This document shows positions 1 to 7,298 of a DNA stretch of 58,875 nucleotides, in pieces. Location: NCBI GenBank assembly GCA_002307065.1, contig DBTN01000017.1:1-58875 (forward strand), read 5' to 3'. How positions within the stretch are numbered: the first letter of the stretch is position 1; each line of letters starts with the position of its first letter. The position numbers were made by a program, and so were the translations under genes. Below the pieces are notes generated by a model. The model was not told the origin of the DNA. It was given only the letters and a program-made list of their open reading frames with translations, and did not search any database. Origin of the DNA: Akkermansiaceae bacterium UBA1315. GTDB taxonomy: Bacteria > Verrucomicrobiota > Verrucomicrobiia > Verrucomicrobiales > Akkermansiaceae.

Positions 1-8
1 AGCAATTG

Positions 9-26
9 GAGCCGGGCTCTTTTTTT
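9..26 (+). terminator. Possible terminator of a gene left of the window
   Basis: GAGCC and GGCTC flank a single G and are followed by seven T. The one-base loop means only part of the stem can form, so this is a weak hairpin plus T-run. It would end a plus-strand gene lying outside the window. Confidence 0.3.
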
Positions 27-43
27 ATACCCATGTCTCGTAA

Positions 44-64
44 CCCATGACCCATGACCCATGA
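44..64. repeat. Three tandem copies of CCCATGA
   Basis: Three perfect head-to-tail copies of the 7-mer CCCATGA occupy the space between the end of the preceding gene and mscL, and a diverged CCATGTC lies just before them. It is a simple intergenic repeat with no evident function. Confidence 0.8.
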
Positions 65-158
65 CCGGGTCAGTAACTCGTAGTGATCCCTGAAAACGAT
101 CTTGGCATATCTTCAGAATCCTTCTAGGGTGTGCCGCTGTTTCACCCTTTACTCCACT

Positions 159-587
159 ATGTTCAAGGAATTCAAAGAATTTGCATTAAAAGGAAATCTC
201 ATCGATCTCGCAGTAGCGTTCGTGATGGGGGCCGCGTTCACCAAGCTTTCAACGGCATTCATCGAAGACCTTTTTATGCCTCTGGTTTCGGCGATTATGC
301 CGGGAGGACTTGATTTTACTAACCGCTATTTCCCTCTGTCGAAGAACGTGACGGTGTTGGACAACCTGGTAGAGGCCAAAAAACAGGGGGCCGTCTTTGC
401 TTACGGGAATTTTTTAACGATTGGTCTGAACTTTTTAATCGTCGCGTTCGCCATGTTTTTGGTGGTCAAAGCGATCAATAAGGCGAAGGCGCTCGCGGAA
501 AAACCGGTTGTTGCTGGTCCGCCGAAGCTTTCCATGGAGGAAAAATTGTTGGTTGAGATCCGCGACCTTTTGAAGGAAAAGGTCTAG
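159..587 (+). CDS. mscL: Large-conductance mechanosensitive channel MscL
   Basis: Inner-membrane pentameric channel that opens under membrane tension and releases solutes during hypo-osmotic shock. The protein has 142 residues, the usual MscL size. It shows the amphipathic N-terminus (MFKEFKEFALKG), the pore helix TM1 with GNLIDLAVAFVMG at about 11-23, a periplasmic loop, TM2 at about 83-103 and a charged C-terminal helix (MEEKLLVEIRDLL, 126-138). The frame is open further upstream to 102, but ATG 159 puts the conserved N-terminal helix at residue 1 and is preferred. No clear Shine-Dalgarno precedes it. A hairpin terminator follows. Confidence 0.97.
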   Translation: MFKEFKEFALKGNLIDLAVAFVMGAAFTKLSTAFIEDLFMPLVSAIMPGGLDFTNRYFPLSKNVTVLDNLVEAKKQGAVFAYGNFLTIGLNFLIVAFAMFLVVKAINKAKALAEKPVVAGPPKLSMEEKLLVEIRDLLKEKV

Positions 588-632
588 AGGATACCTATCA
601 TTTGAGTCGATCCTGTTTAATCGGGCACGAAA

Positions 633-663
633 AAACGCCTACACATCCAATGTATAGGCGTTT
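633..663. terminator. Bidirectional terminator between mscL and azurin
   Basis: A nine-base stem AAACGCCTA/TAGGCGTTT encloses a loop of about 13 bases, with an A-run on the left and T-rich sequence on the right. It can end both the plus-strand mscL and the convergent azurin gene. Confidence 0.8.
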
Positions 664-696
664 AGTTTTAAAAAAGAGCAGGTGAGGTTGCTTTAA

Positions 697-1143
697 TTAT
701 TTCGCTTTCACCGTCATCACACCTTGCATGAGGGCGAAGTGACCTGGGAAAGAGCAGAGAAACGGATATTCACCGGCTGCGGGAGCGGTAAAGGTGATTT
801 CATCGGATTGACCGCCACCCAAAAGTTTGGTGTGTGCGATGATCTGCTCTTTGGATTCAGCATCGGTAGGGACGTAGTCGGTGGCCTTGGCTGGAGTGCA
901 CTTTGCAGCAAAGGTTGGAAGCGCGATGCCTGGTTTCAAGATGACCACGTTGTGGCCCATGGCAACGGCAGGAAGTTGGCCAATGTGTTTGAAGGAGAGA
1001 GTGACTTTTTGTCCCTCAGTGACTTCGAAAGCCTTTGCGCTAAATTGCATTTGGTCGTTTCCGGTGAGTTCGACCTTGGCTTCGTTTTGAGCAAAAGCGA
1101 ATGGGGCTGCCAAAACTGCGAGGAGTAGCGTGATTTTTTTCAT
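697..1143 (-). CDS. Azurin-type blue copper protein
   Basis: Periplasmic one-electron carrier of the azurin (type 1 copper) family. The protein has 148 residues. A signal peptide (about 1-18, ending AFA) precedes a single cupredoxin domain. The copper ligands are in place: His64 (GHNVVI), Cys130, His135 and Met139 in CSFPGHFALM, with the C-x4-H-x3-M spacing of azurin. The stretch IIAHTKLLGGG before the last strands is also azurin-like. ATG 1143 is preferred over an upstream open frame because it starts the signal peptide directly. Redox partners cannot be told from neighbours, since mscL and glnB are unrelated. Confidence 0.93.
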   Translation of the reverse strand: MKKITLLLAVLAAPFAFAQNEAKVELTGNDQMQFSAKAFEVTEGQKVTLSFKHIGQLPAVAMGHNVVILKPGIALPTFAAKCTPAKATDYVPTDAESKEQIIAHTKLLGGGQSDEITFTAPAAGEYPFLCSFPGHFALMQGVMTVKAK

Positions 1144-1359
1144 ATTAAGGTTCTTAGGAACGAAACCATTATGCGCAGCCCGAGAGGACTCGCAACTCCT
1201 AGAGAACATAAAATGTTAAAATGACAATTTCTTGGCATTTTCGCTCAATGCGTGGATACTATGGGCAACGCGATTCAACCGTCCGAAAGGTGCTTTTCGC
1301 TTGCCCGGTTTCACTTTCTGAACAGGAAAGGGTTGCTGGAGATCGAAAACAATTTCGAG

Positions 1360-1376
1360 TTGGCACGAGCTTTGCT
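1360..1376 (+). promoter_or_regulatory. Sigma-54 (-24/-12) promoter of glnB
   Basis: TTGGCACGAGCTTTGCT matches the RpoN consensus YTGGCACGrNNNTTGCW at every fixed position, with exactly 10 bases between the GG at 1362-1363 and the GC at 1374-1375. Transcription would start about 12 bases downstream, giving a short leader before ATG 1405. No clear NtrC enhancer pair was recognised upstream. Confidence 0.88.
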
Positions 1377-1404
1377 TTTTATCGCCTACCAATCCGCCTG
1401 AACC

Positions 1405-1752
1405 ATGAAAAAAATCGAAGCGATCATTAAACCATTCAAGCTTGAAGAAGTTAAAGAAGCCCTCGCCGAGGTGGGCGTTCAGGGCATGACTGTCACTGAA
1501 GTTAAAGGCTTCGGCCGTCAGAAGGGCCACACTGAAATTTACCGCGGTTCTGAGTATACCGTGGATTTCCTTCCTAAAGTTAAAATCGAGATCGTTGTTG
1601 ACGACGCTCAGGCTGACGGAGTTGCTGCCGCCATCGTGAAAAGTGCAAACACCGGTAAAATCGGTGACGGAAAAGTCTTCATCTCAACGATCGAAGAAGC
1701 GATCCGCATTCGGACCGGTGAAACCGGTTCTTCGGCAGTCGCCGTAAACTGA
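1405..1752 (+). CDS. glnB: Nitrogen regulatory protein PII
   Basis: Cytoplasmic trimeric PII signal protein that senses 2-oxoglutarate and ATP/ADP and controls ammonium transport and nitrogen metabolism. The protein has 115 residues, close to the usual 112. It opens with MKKIEAIIKPFKLEEVKEAL. The T-loop YRGSEYTVDFLPKVK carries the modifiable Tyr51, and the C-terminal signature region GKIGDGKVFIS is intact. It stands alone between azurin and a membrane protein instead of forming a glnK-amtB operon; amtB lies about 20 kb away at 21433. A sigma-54 promoter ends 29 bases upstream and a strong terminator follows, so it is probably monocistronic. GlnB and GlnK cannot be separated by sequence alone. 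Confidence 0.96.
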   Translation: MKKIEAIIKPFKLEEVKEALAEVGVQGMTVTEVKGFGRQKGHTEIYRGSEYTVDFLPKVKIEIVVDDAQADGVAAAIVKSANTGKIGDGKVFISTIEEAIRIRTGETGSSAVAVN

Positions 1753-1774
1753 TTTTCGGACTATTTTATTTTCC

Positions 1775-1808
1775 AAACCGGTGCTCCTCAAAGGGCACCG
1801 GTTTTTTT
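1775..1808 (+). terminator. Terminator of glnB with ACCGGT in both arms
   Basis: A perfect 10-base stem, AAACCGGTGC (1775-1784) and GCACCGGTTT (1795-1804), with a 10-base loop and a T-run. Each arm contains one copy of the iterated ACCGGT word. Confidence 0.92.
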
Positions 1809-1846
1809 ATGGTGAGATTGCGATTCGGAAATGGTTTAACGGGCTC

Positions 1847-2167
1847 ATGCCTGACGTTAGCACCGCAGTAGGGAAGGTCCGAATCGCTGGAATGATCGAA
1901 GGGACTTCGTTTCTTCTCTTGATGGGGATTGCGATGCCTCTGAAGTATTTCGCCAATTTCCCGGAAGCGGTGAAGTGGACAGGTTGGGCTCATGGCCTTC
2001 TGTTTATTTTGTTATGCGCTGTAATCCTGCTGGCTTGGGTTCGCAAGCGGCTTTCGATCCAGCGGGCGGCGCTTGCTTTTGCGGCCTCGTTGATTCCATT
2101 CGGCCCTTTTCTTCTCGATCGCAAATTGGCGGAAGACGAGGCTCGGGAAATCAAGAATTTGGCTTAG
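1847..2167 (+). CDS. DUF3817 small membrane protein
   Basis: Small integral membrane protein of the DUF3817 family, function unknown. From ATG 1847 it has 106 residues. GMIEGTSFLLLMGIAMPLKY followed by the tryptophan-rich GWAHGLLFILL is typical of the family; two to three membrane helices are apparent, with a charged tail. The frame is open back to 1781, but that region overlaps the glnB terminator, so 1847 is chosen. Its stop overlaps the stop of the convergent nnr gene by four bases. Confidence 0.75.
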   Translation: MPDVSTAVGKVRIAGMIEGTSFLLLMGIAMPLKYFANFPEAVKWTGWAHGLLFILLCAVILLAWVRKRLSIQRAALAFAASLIPFGPFLLDRKLAEDEAREIKNLA

Positions 2168-3657
2168 CGCCGGGACGTTTTCCAATCGAGAAAGGCTCCG
2201 CCGAGGTTTGCGATCCCATCGCTCGGGGTAAGGGATTCTTCGGAAAGGGTAGACTTGGTGAGTGCTCGTTCAGCGGCGCGCCCACATAACCAAGCGCCAA
2301 GCGCCGCTGCCTCAAGCGGTTGGATTCTGGCGGCGAGTAAGGCTCCGATCACTCCAGCGAGGAGATCGCCTTGACCTCCACATGCCATCCCGGGACTGCC
2401 GGTAGAATTGACCCACAAGGGGGCTTCATGCTGGGCCACGAGCGTCCGGCTTCCTTTCAGCAGTAAGGTTACGGGGTGATTTTTGACGAATTGTTGCGCG
2501 GCTTCCTCTCTTTGCAAACTGGCGAACTCGGGAGCCAATCGCTCAAATTCTTTGGGGTGAGGGGTAAGAATGTGAGTTTTTTTGAAAACCGAATGTTTTT
2601 CCTTTTTGGCAATGAAGTTCAAGGCGTCGGCATCGAGGACTGTGGGTAAGTCGGATTCGGAAAGAAGTTGAAGCAATCCTTTTCCAAACGATTTGCCGAT
2701 GTTGCCTAACCCGCAGCCGATGACGAGAGAGTCGTATTTCAGTTGGAGGAGATCTGCGGGATTGTCACAAGGTTTGACGATGATCTCTGGAGTGCACCTT
2801 GCGGAAATCCGTTCAATGCAAGACGATGGGGCGTGGATGGTGACCAGTCCGGCGCCAGCACGCAGGGCCCCGGTGGCCGCGAGGACAGCGGCCCCTGTAT
2901 AAAATTCTGACCCGGCGAGAATGCCGACTTTTCCCGCATTTCCTTTGTGAAACTGAAAATTGCGAGGTGCCTTACCTGTGTTCAGGTTTTGTGGCGCGAT
3001 CAATCGTTTCGCCGGGGTGATCGACGTGAGGGGTTTTACCGGTACCAAGGAAAGGGCACCCGTATGAGATGCGGCTTGTTCTGTTAGAAGCCCGGTTTTT
3101 TCAGCACCGATCATAAAGGTGACATCGGCTGTCACGGACGTTTCAAAAGTCTCACCGGTATCCGGGTCGATGCCCGAAGGAAGATCGACGGCGGCAATAC
3201 GAGCGCCCGAAGTGTTTCTGAGCTGTCGCATTTCCTCGGCGAGTGCCTGGAGCGGCGAGCGGATTTCACCGGTGGAACCGATCCCCAGAAGGGCATCAAG
3301 GAGGACGAGTGGAAAATCGCAACCGCTAGGTTCCAATGGTTCTTCCAAGGTTTCGACACCGCCCAATTCGGACCACTTTTTGCGAGTCAGGGCGGCGCAG
3401 TCGTCTTTTTGAAATCCGGGACGAAGAGAGATTTTCCATCCGAAACGGTCGCGTAAAACGCGCAGCGCAATCAGAGCGTCACCCGCATTGTGGCCTTTAC
3501 CAAGATAGGCGACCAACGTTCCAGGATGGGGGAAAAACGCGGCGATGGCTTTTGCCAATTGGTCTCCGGCGAGATCCATTAATTGCTCTTCGGTCCAGCC
3601 AGCCTCAAGGGCGGCTGCTTCGAGCGCTCTCATTTCGCAAATCGTGACGGCCGCCAT
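2164..3657 (-). CDS. nnr: Bifunctional NAD(P)H-hydrate epimerase / ADP-dependent dehydratase
   Basis: Metabolite-repair enzyme that epimerises and dehydrates hydrated NADH and NADPH, formed by heat, acid or GAPDH side activity, back to usable cofactor. The protein has 497 residues, matching the fused YjeF form. The N-terminal epimerase domain (about 1-215) has the nucleotide loop GKGHNAGDA and LPSGIDPDTG. The C-terminal ribokinase-like dehydratase (about 225-490) has GILAGSEFYTGAAVLAA and the catalytic/ADP motif GMACGGQGDLLAGVIG. ATG 3657 begins the domain directly. It is convergent with the DUF3817 gene and 41 bases downstream of the amidase gene on the same strand, so the two may be co-transcribed. 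Confidence 0.95.
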   Translation of the reverse strand: MAAVTICEMRALEAAALEAGWTEEQLMDLAGDQLAKAIAAFFPHPGTLVAYLGKGHNAGDALIALRVLRDRFGWKISLRPGFQKDDCAALTRKKWSELGGVETLEEPLEPSGCDFPLVLLDALLGIGSTGEIRSPLQALAEEMRQLRNTSGARIAAVDLPSGIDPDTGETFETSVTADVTFMIGAEKTGLLTEQAASHTGALSLVPVKPLTSITPAKRLIAPQNLNTGKAPRNFQFHKGNAGKVGILAGSEFYTGAAVLAATGALRAGAGLVTIHAPSSCIERISARCTPEIIVKPCDNPADLLQLKYDSLVIGCGLGNIGKSFGKGLLQLLSESDLPTVLDADALNFIAKKEKHSVFKKTHILTPHPKEFERLAPEFASLQREEAAQQFVKNHPVTLLLKGSRTLVAQHEAPLWVNSTGSPGMACGGQGDLLAGVIGALLAARIQPLEAAALGAWLCGRAAERALTKSTLSEESLTPSDGIANLGGAFLDWKTSRR

Positions 3658-3698
3658 TTCAGAAAGCTAACAGATTTCTGAAGAGAACTCAGCCGAAA

Positions 3699-4301
3699 TT
3701 ATTGCGTTCGGCTGAAGCGCTGGATGCCCTCAGCGATTCCTTTCGCCAGAGAGTCGCGATACCAAGCGGATTTCATTCGATCCCGCTCCGGTTTGCAACT
3801 CACGAAGCCTCCTTCGACCAGGATGGACGGATTCGTCGTGTGGCGGATTACATAATAGCGAGCGAACTTGACGCCGCGATCCACGGCGCGGACTCGGCGC
3901 AACATTCCTTGGTGAACGTATTGGCAAAGTTTTTGGCTCTGCGGGGTGTTGTAAAAAGTTTCCAACCCGCTGATGTGTTGCTTCCAAGTATAATTGTAGT
4001 GGATGCTGACAAAAATCGAATTTTTCTGGCGATTGCTGATACTGACGCGTTGCGGCAAGGAAATGAAATAATCACTGCGGCGGGTCATGATCGTTCGAAA
4101 TCCCATTTTTTTGAGGTGGGCCTCCAAGCGGGCGGAAGTGTCGAGCGCGAGGTGTTTTTCATAAACCCGCCCCCACTGGCCTCCATTGTCATGCCCGCCG
4201 TGTCCGGGATCGATCACCACGGTTCGGAAAGGCGCTGCCTGCGCAATCGCGCATGACGCGAAAAGCGCAAAGAGAGTGAGGAGCCGGTTACAAAAACTCA
4301 T
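3699..4301 (-). CDS. N-acetylmuramoyl-L-alanine amidase (Amidase_3)
   Basis: Periplasmic zinc amidase that cuts the bond between N-acetylmuramic acid and the stem peptide of peptidoglycan, used in cell separation and remodelling. The protein has 200 residues: a signal peptide (about 1-22) followed by one Amidase_3 domain with no extra targeting domain. Zinc ligands and catalytic residues are visible: His34 in IDPGHGG, Glu48 in VYEKH, His101 in SIHYN and Glu163 in ILVEGGF. It is shorter than AmiA/B/C, which carry AMIN domains or an autoinhibitory helix. No activator gene lies nearby. Confidence 0.93.
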   Translation of the reverse strand: MSFCNRLLTLFALFASCAIAQAAPFRTVVIDPGHGGHDNGGQWGRVYEKHLALDTSARLEAHLKKMGFRTIMTRRSDYFISLPQRVSISNRQKNSIFVSIHYNYTWKQHISGLETFYNTPQSQKLCQYVHQGMLRRVRAVDRGVKFARYYVIRHTTNPSILVEGGFVSCKPERDRMKSAWYRDSLAKGIAEGIQRFSRTQ

Positions 4302-4400
4302 GAAGAGGGAAGTTTGAAAACTGTTAAGATTTCCTGATATTTTTTAAAAGTTGTAAAGATTTTTCGCCCTGACATAAAACTTCTGGAGTTTCGACAGGTT

Positions 4401-5267
4401 TTAGAATCCCGCTGGGCGATCGGATGCCTTGCGGGTCTTTGCTTTCGCTTCGGCAACTGCCTTAGGATCATACGGGATGCTATTAGCGACCCGGACGCTT
4501 CCATCGGCGAATGTCATGAGTTGTGGCTCGCCGTGGGATCCGCGTTGATGGATGTCACGGCTGACCAATTTTCCATCGGTATCGACTTGGCAATGGACCC
4601 ACATGGTCGGCGATCCGAGAAACATCACGTGCATGCGTTGCAACCGATCGATGGTGACCATCGGTTTTTGTAAAAGAAGTGCGTCTCCGAGAGGAAACGT
4701 GCGAATGGGGACTCCGTTTCGGGTGTCGATGATTTGGGCGTAGACTTGCGTTTGTTGTCCCGCGTTGAAATTCAGGACCCTGAATTCACGGATTTCGCCG
4801 GGTTTTCCAGCGATTCCAACTTTTTGAGACCAATAAGGCCGGCCCGGATTGAGGTTAAAAAGAACGCGGTTTGTCGCACTGCCATCGCCACCGCCACCCG
4901 GGATTCTGACGACGGCGGAAACGGAATAATTTCCGGGTTCGGTGAGGTGAAAGTGCTGCGAGAGATCGACCTGGCGTGCCATGGAGGCACCGGCGCCGAT
5001 TTTCATCGCACCAAAATTGCTGCGTCCAATGGGCGTGGCGGGATCCCCTTGGCGATCTTTGACGACGAAATCCAGCCAGGGGAGCCGATCGTCGCCTTGA
5101 AATAACAGATCTTGTCCCGCGTGATTCGTGATCGTTACAACGGCGATCACCGGTTCACCTGCAACGTATTGGTTTCGTGAGAGCTTGAGAGAAGCAATCA
5201 ACTGCGCGTTGGCGAAGCTCGCCATGGCCGCGAACGGAATAAGGAAATGCAGAGGCCGGAAATTCAT
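4401..5267 (-). CDS. Secreted protein of unknown function
   Basis: Not assigned to a named family. The 288-residue protein begins with a signal peptide (about 1-21, ending ANA). The first half reads as a beta-sandwich: GEPVIAVVTITNHAGQDL resembles bacterial Ig-like domains, and a Gly-rich loop PGGGGDGS sits near residue 125. The middle is also strand-rich. The C-terminus is a charged, Ala/Lys-rich helix (PKAVAEAKAKTRKASDR). A periplasmic or surface role is likely. It is separated from the amidase by about 100 bases with no hairpin. Confidence 0.8.
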   Translation of the reverse strand: MNFRPLHFLIPFAAMASFANAQLIASLKLSRNQYVAGEPVIAVVTITNHAGQDLLFQGDDRLPWLDFVVKDRQGDPATPIGRSNFGAMKIGAGASMARQVDLSQHFHLTEPGNYSVSAVVRIPGGGGDGSATNRVLFNLNPGRPYWSQKVGIAGKPGEIREFRVLNFNAGQQTQVYAQIIDTRNGVPIRTFPLGDALLLQKPMVTIDRLQRMHVMFLGSPTMWVHCQVDTDGKLVSRDIHQRGSHGEPQLMTFADGSVRVANSIPYDPKAVAEAKAKTRKASDRPAGF

Positions 5268-5343
5268 CAGACCTATGGCCTAAACCACGTGTGGCATGGC
5301 GTCAATCTAACCGGTCCAAAGATTGGACAAAACTGCGGAATCC

Positions 5344-6411
5344 TTATTCGTTTCCGTGTGGGAAGAGTTCGTGGTACTTGATCGCTTCCACGGCAACGGC
5401 AGCGGCGGTGCCGAAGATTGTCTCCGAGCTTGCGGTCCGGGGTACTTGGGCCGCGGGACGAGCAAGGCCGAGGATGAGTTGGCCGTAGTTCTGAGCACCG
5501 CCGATGTGCTGCAAAAGCTTCAGGGAAATATGGGCTGCGTCGAGGTTCGGGAACACTAGAACGTCGGCAGTGTGACGGGCTTCGGCACCGTGGAGTTTGG
5601 TTTCGGCGGCCTCCGGATCGACGGCGACGTCGGCTTGGATTTCTCCTTCGATATCGATGTCGAGGAATTGTTTGAGCGCTTCTTCACGAGCGAGCGAAGC
5701 GGCTGCAGCCATTTTTTGGGCATCCGGGGTGCTGGCGGAACCTTTGGTCGAGTGGCTCAGCATGGCGACATGGACTTTCCGACCGAGGAAATGGTGAGCG
5801 AGTTTTCCGGTTTCCAAAGCGATCGCAGCCAATTCCTGGACCGATGGATTGGGAATCAGAGCCGAATCCGCGAGGAAAAGGATACCGTTGCCGCCCATGT
5901 GTTTAAGGTGTGGAGCGACAAGCAGGGTCGTGCCGAAAATTTTTGGAACATTCGGGAGCGGTTTGATCGTGTGGAGCAAGGCGCGGAAATACGAGGCTGG
6001 GAGCGCCTGGTTGCCGCCGACGATCGCATCCGCCTGGCCATATTGGGTCATCAGCGCGCCGAAATAATGGGGGCGTGACACTAATTCCGCCGGGTCACCG
6101 ATTTTCACCGTCCGGTAACGGGCCATGTTTTCGACGCGTTGGCAGAACAGTTTGAAGTCCGAGGAGTGGGGCGGATCGATGACGTGAATGAAAGTCATCG
6201 GAATTCCGTTTTCCGCCGCCAAGGCGCGGATCCTCTCACGGTTCCCCAACAAGATCGGCGCAACCGCTTCCAATTCAACCAATCGGGCGGCTGCCTGCAA
6301 AATGCGAACATCTTCACCTTCCGTGAAAACAACACGTTTTGGGTGAGCCCGGAGTTGCTCGATCAGATACCGGGTGACGCTGTTATCGGGGCTGGGTGAA
6401 GGTAAGACGCT
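5344..6411 (-). CDS. pta: Phosphate acetyltransferase
   Basis: Interconverts acetyl-CoA plus phosphate and acetyl phosphate plus CoA, normally paired with acetate kinase, which is not in this window. The single PTA_PTB domain is complete: HPKRVVFTEGEDVRIL near the N-terminus, YGQADAIVGGNQ in the middle, and the acetyl-CoA site region LVFPNLDAAHISLKLLQHIG with GLARPAAQVPRT near the end. It is the short form without the DRTGG regulatory domain. ATG 6411 gives 355 residues; the frame is open to ATG 6483, but that start leaves only 14 bases to the divergent hisJ start and adds residues unlike the family. Phosphate butyryltransferase is a less likely reading. Confidence 0.9.
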   Translation of the reverse strand, partial: SVLPSPSPDNSVTRYLIEQLRAHPKRVVFTEGEDVRILQAAARLVELEAVAPILLGNRERIRALAAENGIPMTFIHVIDPPHSSDFKLFCQRVENMARYRTVKIGDPAELVSRPHYFGALMTQYGQADAIVGGNQALPASYFRALLHTIKPLPNVPKIFGTTLLVAPHLKHMGGNGILFLADSALIPNPSVQELAAIALETGKLAHHFLGRKVHVAMLSHSTKGSASTPDAQKMAAAASLAREEALKQFLDIDIEGEIQADVAVDPEAAETKLHGAEARHTADVLVFPNLDAAHISLKLLQHIGGAQNYGQLILGLARPAAQVPRTASSETIFGTAAAVAVEAIKYHELFPHGNE

Positions 6412-6497
6412 CATGAGGGCTGCGGCACTTGCGCCGTGGCGGGAGTTTAGTGTAACTTCTGCGAAGCGTTCAATCTGATTCATCCTGAAAGACTCCC

Positions 6498-7298
6498 GTG
6501 CCGGCCGATTATCACACCCATACTCCCCTCTGTCGGCACGCGGAAGGCGAGCCGGAAGCCTATATTGACGCGGCTTTGCAGGCGAATCTAACCGAATACG
6601 GCATATCCGATCATGCCCCGGCGATTCCTGAACCTTTTGATGATTGGCGAATGTTCGAAGCCGAACTGCCGGAGTATTTTCGGTGGATCGAAGGGGCGAA
6701 AAGTCATGCGGCGGGGAAAATACCGGTTCGCGCCGGGCTGGAATGTGACTGGCTAACCGGTTGCGAGCCTTGGATCGAAACGCTTCGCGGAAAATACGAT
6801 TGGGATTATCTCATCGGCTCGGTGCACTACCTAGGCGACTGGGATTTTGACAACCCGAAATGGCTAGGGCGGTGGGCGCAGAGTGACGTCGATGCCGTCT
6901 GGAGCCATTATTGGAAAACTTACGCGGCGATGGCCGAAAGCGGGATGTTCGACATCATGGGCCACCCGGATTTGGTGAAAAAATTTTCCTACACGCCCTC
7001 GGGGGATCTTGACCGGTTTTACGAACCGGTCATCGATGCGATTGCTTCTTCCGGCTCTGTCATCGAACTGAACACGGCCGGTTGGCATAAGCCTTGTGCC
7101 GAGGCTTATCCCGCGCCGCGCTTTCTCGAACTCGCGTGTTCTGCCGGGATTGGTGTGGTCATTTCCTCGGACGCTCACTCGCCTCACGAAGTCGCCCGGG
7201 ATTTCTCCAGGGCGACTGAGTGGGCGAAAAACGCAGGTTATCGAGAGACGGTGCTTTTCGAAAAACACAAACGCCGGTCCGAGCCTTTACCGGATTAG
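6498..7298 (+). CDS. hisJ: Histidinol-phosphatase, PHP family (HisJ type)
   Basis: Hydrolyses L-histidinol phosphate to histidinol, the penultimate dephosphorylation of histidine synthesis. The PHP metal-site motifs are all visible in 266 residues: YHTHTPLCRHA at the start, SDHAP near 38, GLECDW near 80, IGSVHYLGDWDFD near 110, the IMGHPDLVKKF histidine and the final SSDAHSPHEV. GTG 6498 is chosen because the first metal motif begins at residue 5. It is divergent from pta and overlaps the xylulokinase stop by four bases. No other his gene is adjacent. A different PHP phosphoesterase substrate remains possible. Confidence 0.88.
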   Translation: MPADYHTHTPLCRHAEGEPEAYIDAALQANLTEYGISDHAPAIPEPFDDWRMFEAELPEYFRWIEGAKSHAAGKIPVRAGLECDWLTGCEPWIETLRGKYDWDYLIGSVHYLGDWDFDNPKWLGRWAQSDVDAVWSHYWKTYAAMAESGMFDIMGHPDLVKKFSYTPSGDLDRFYEPVIDAIASSGSVIELNTAGWHKPCAEAYPAPRFLELACSAGIGVVISSDAHSPHEVARDFSRATEWAKNAGYRETVLFEKHKRRSEPLPD

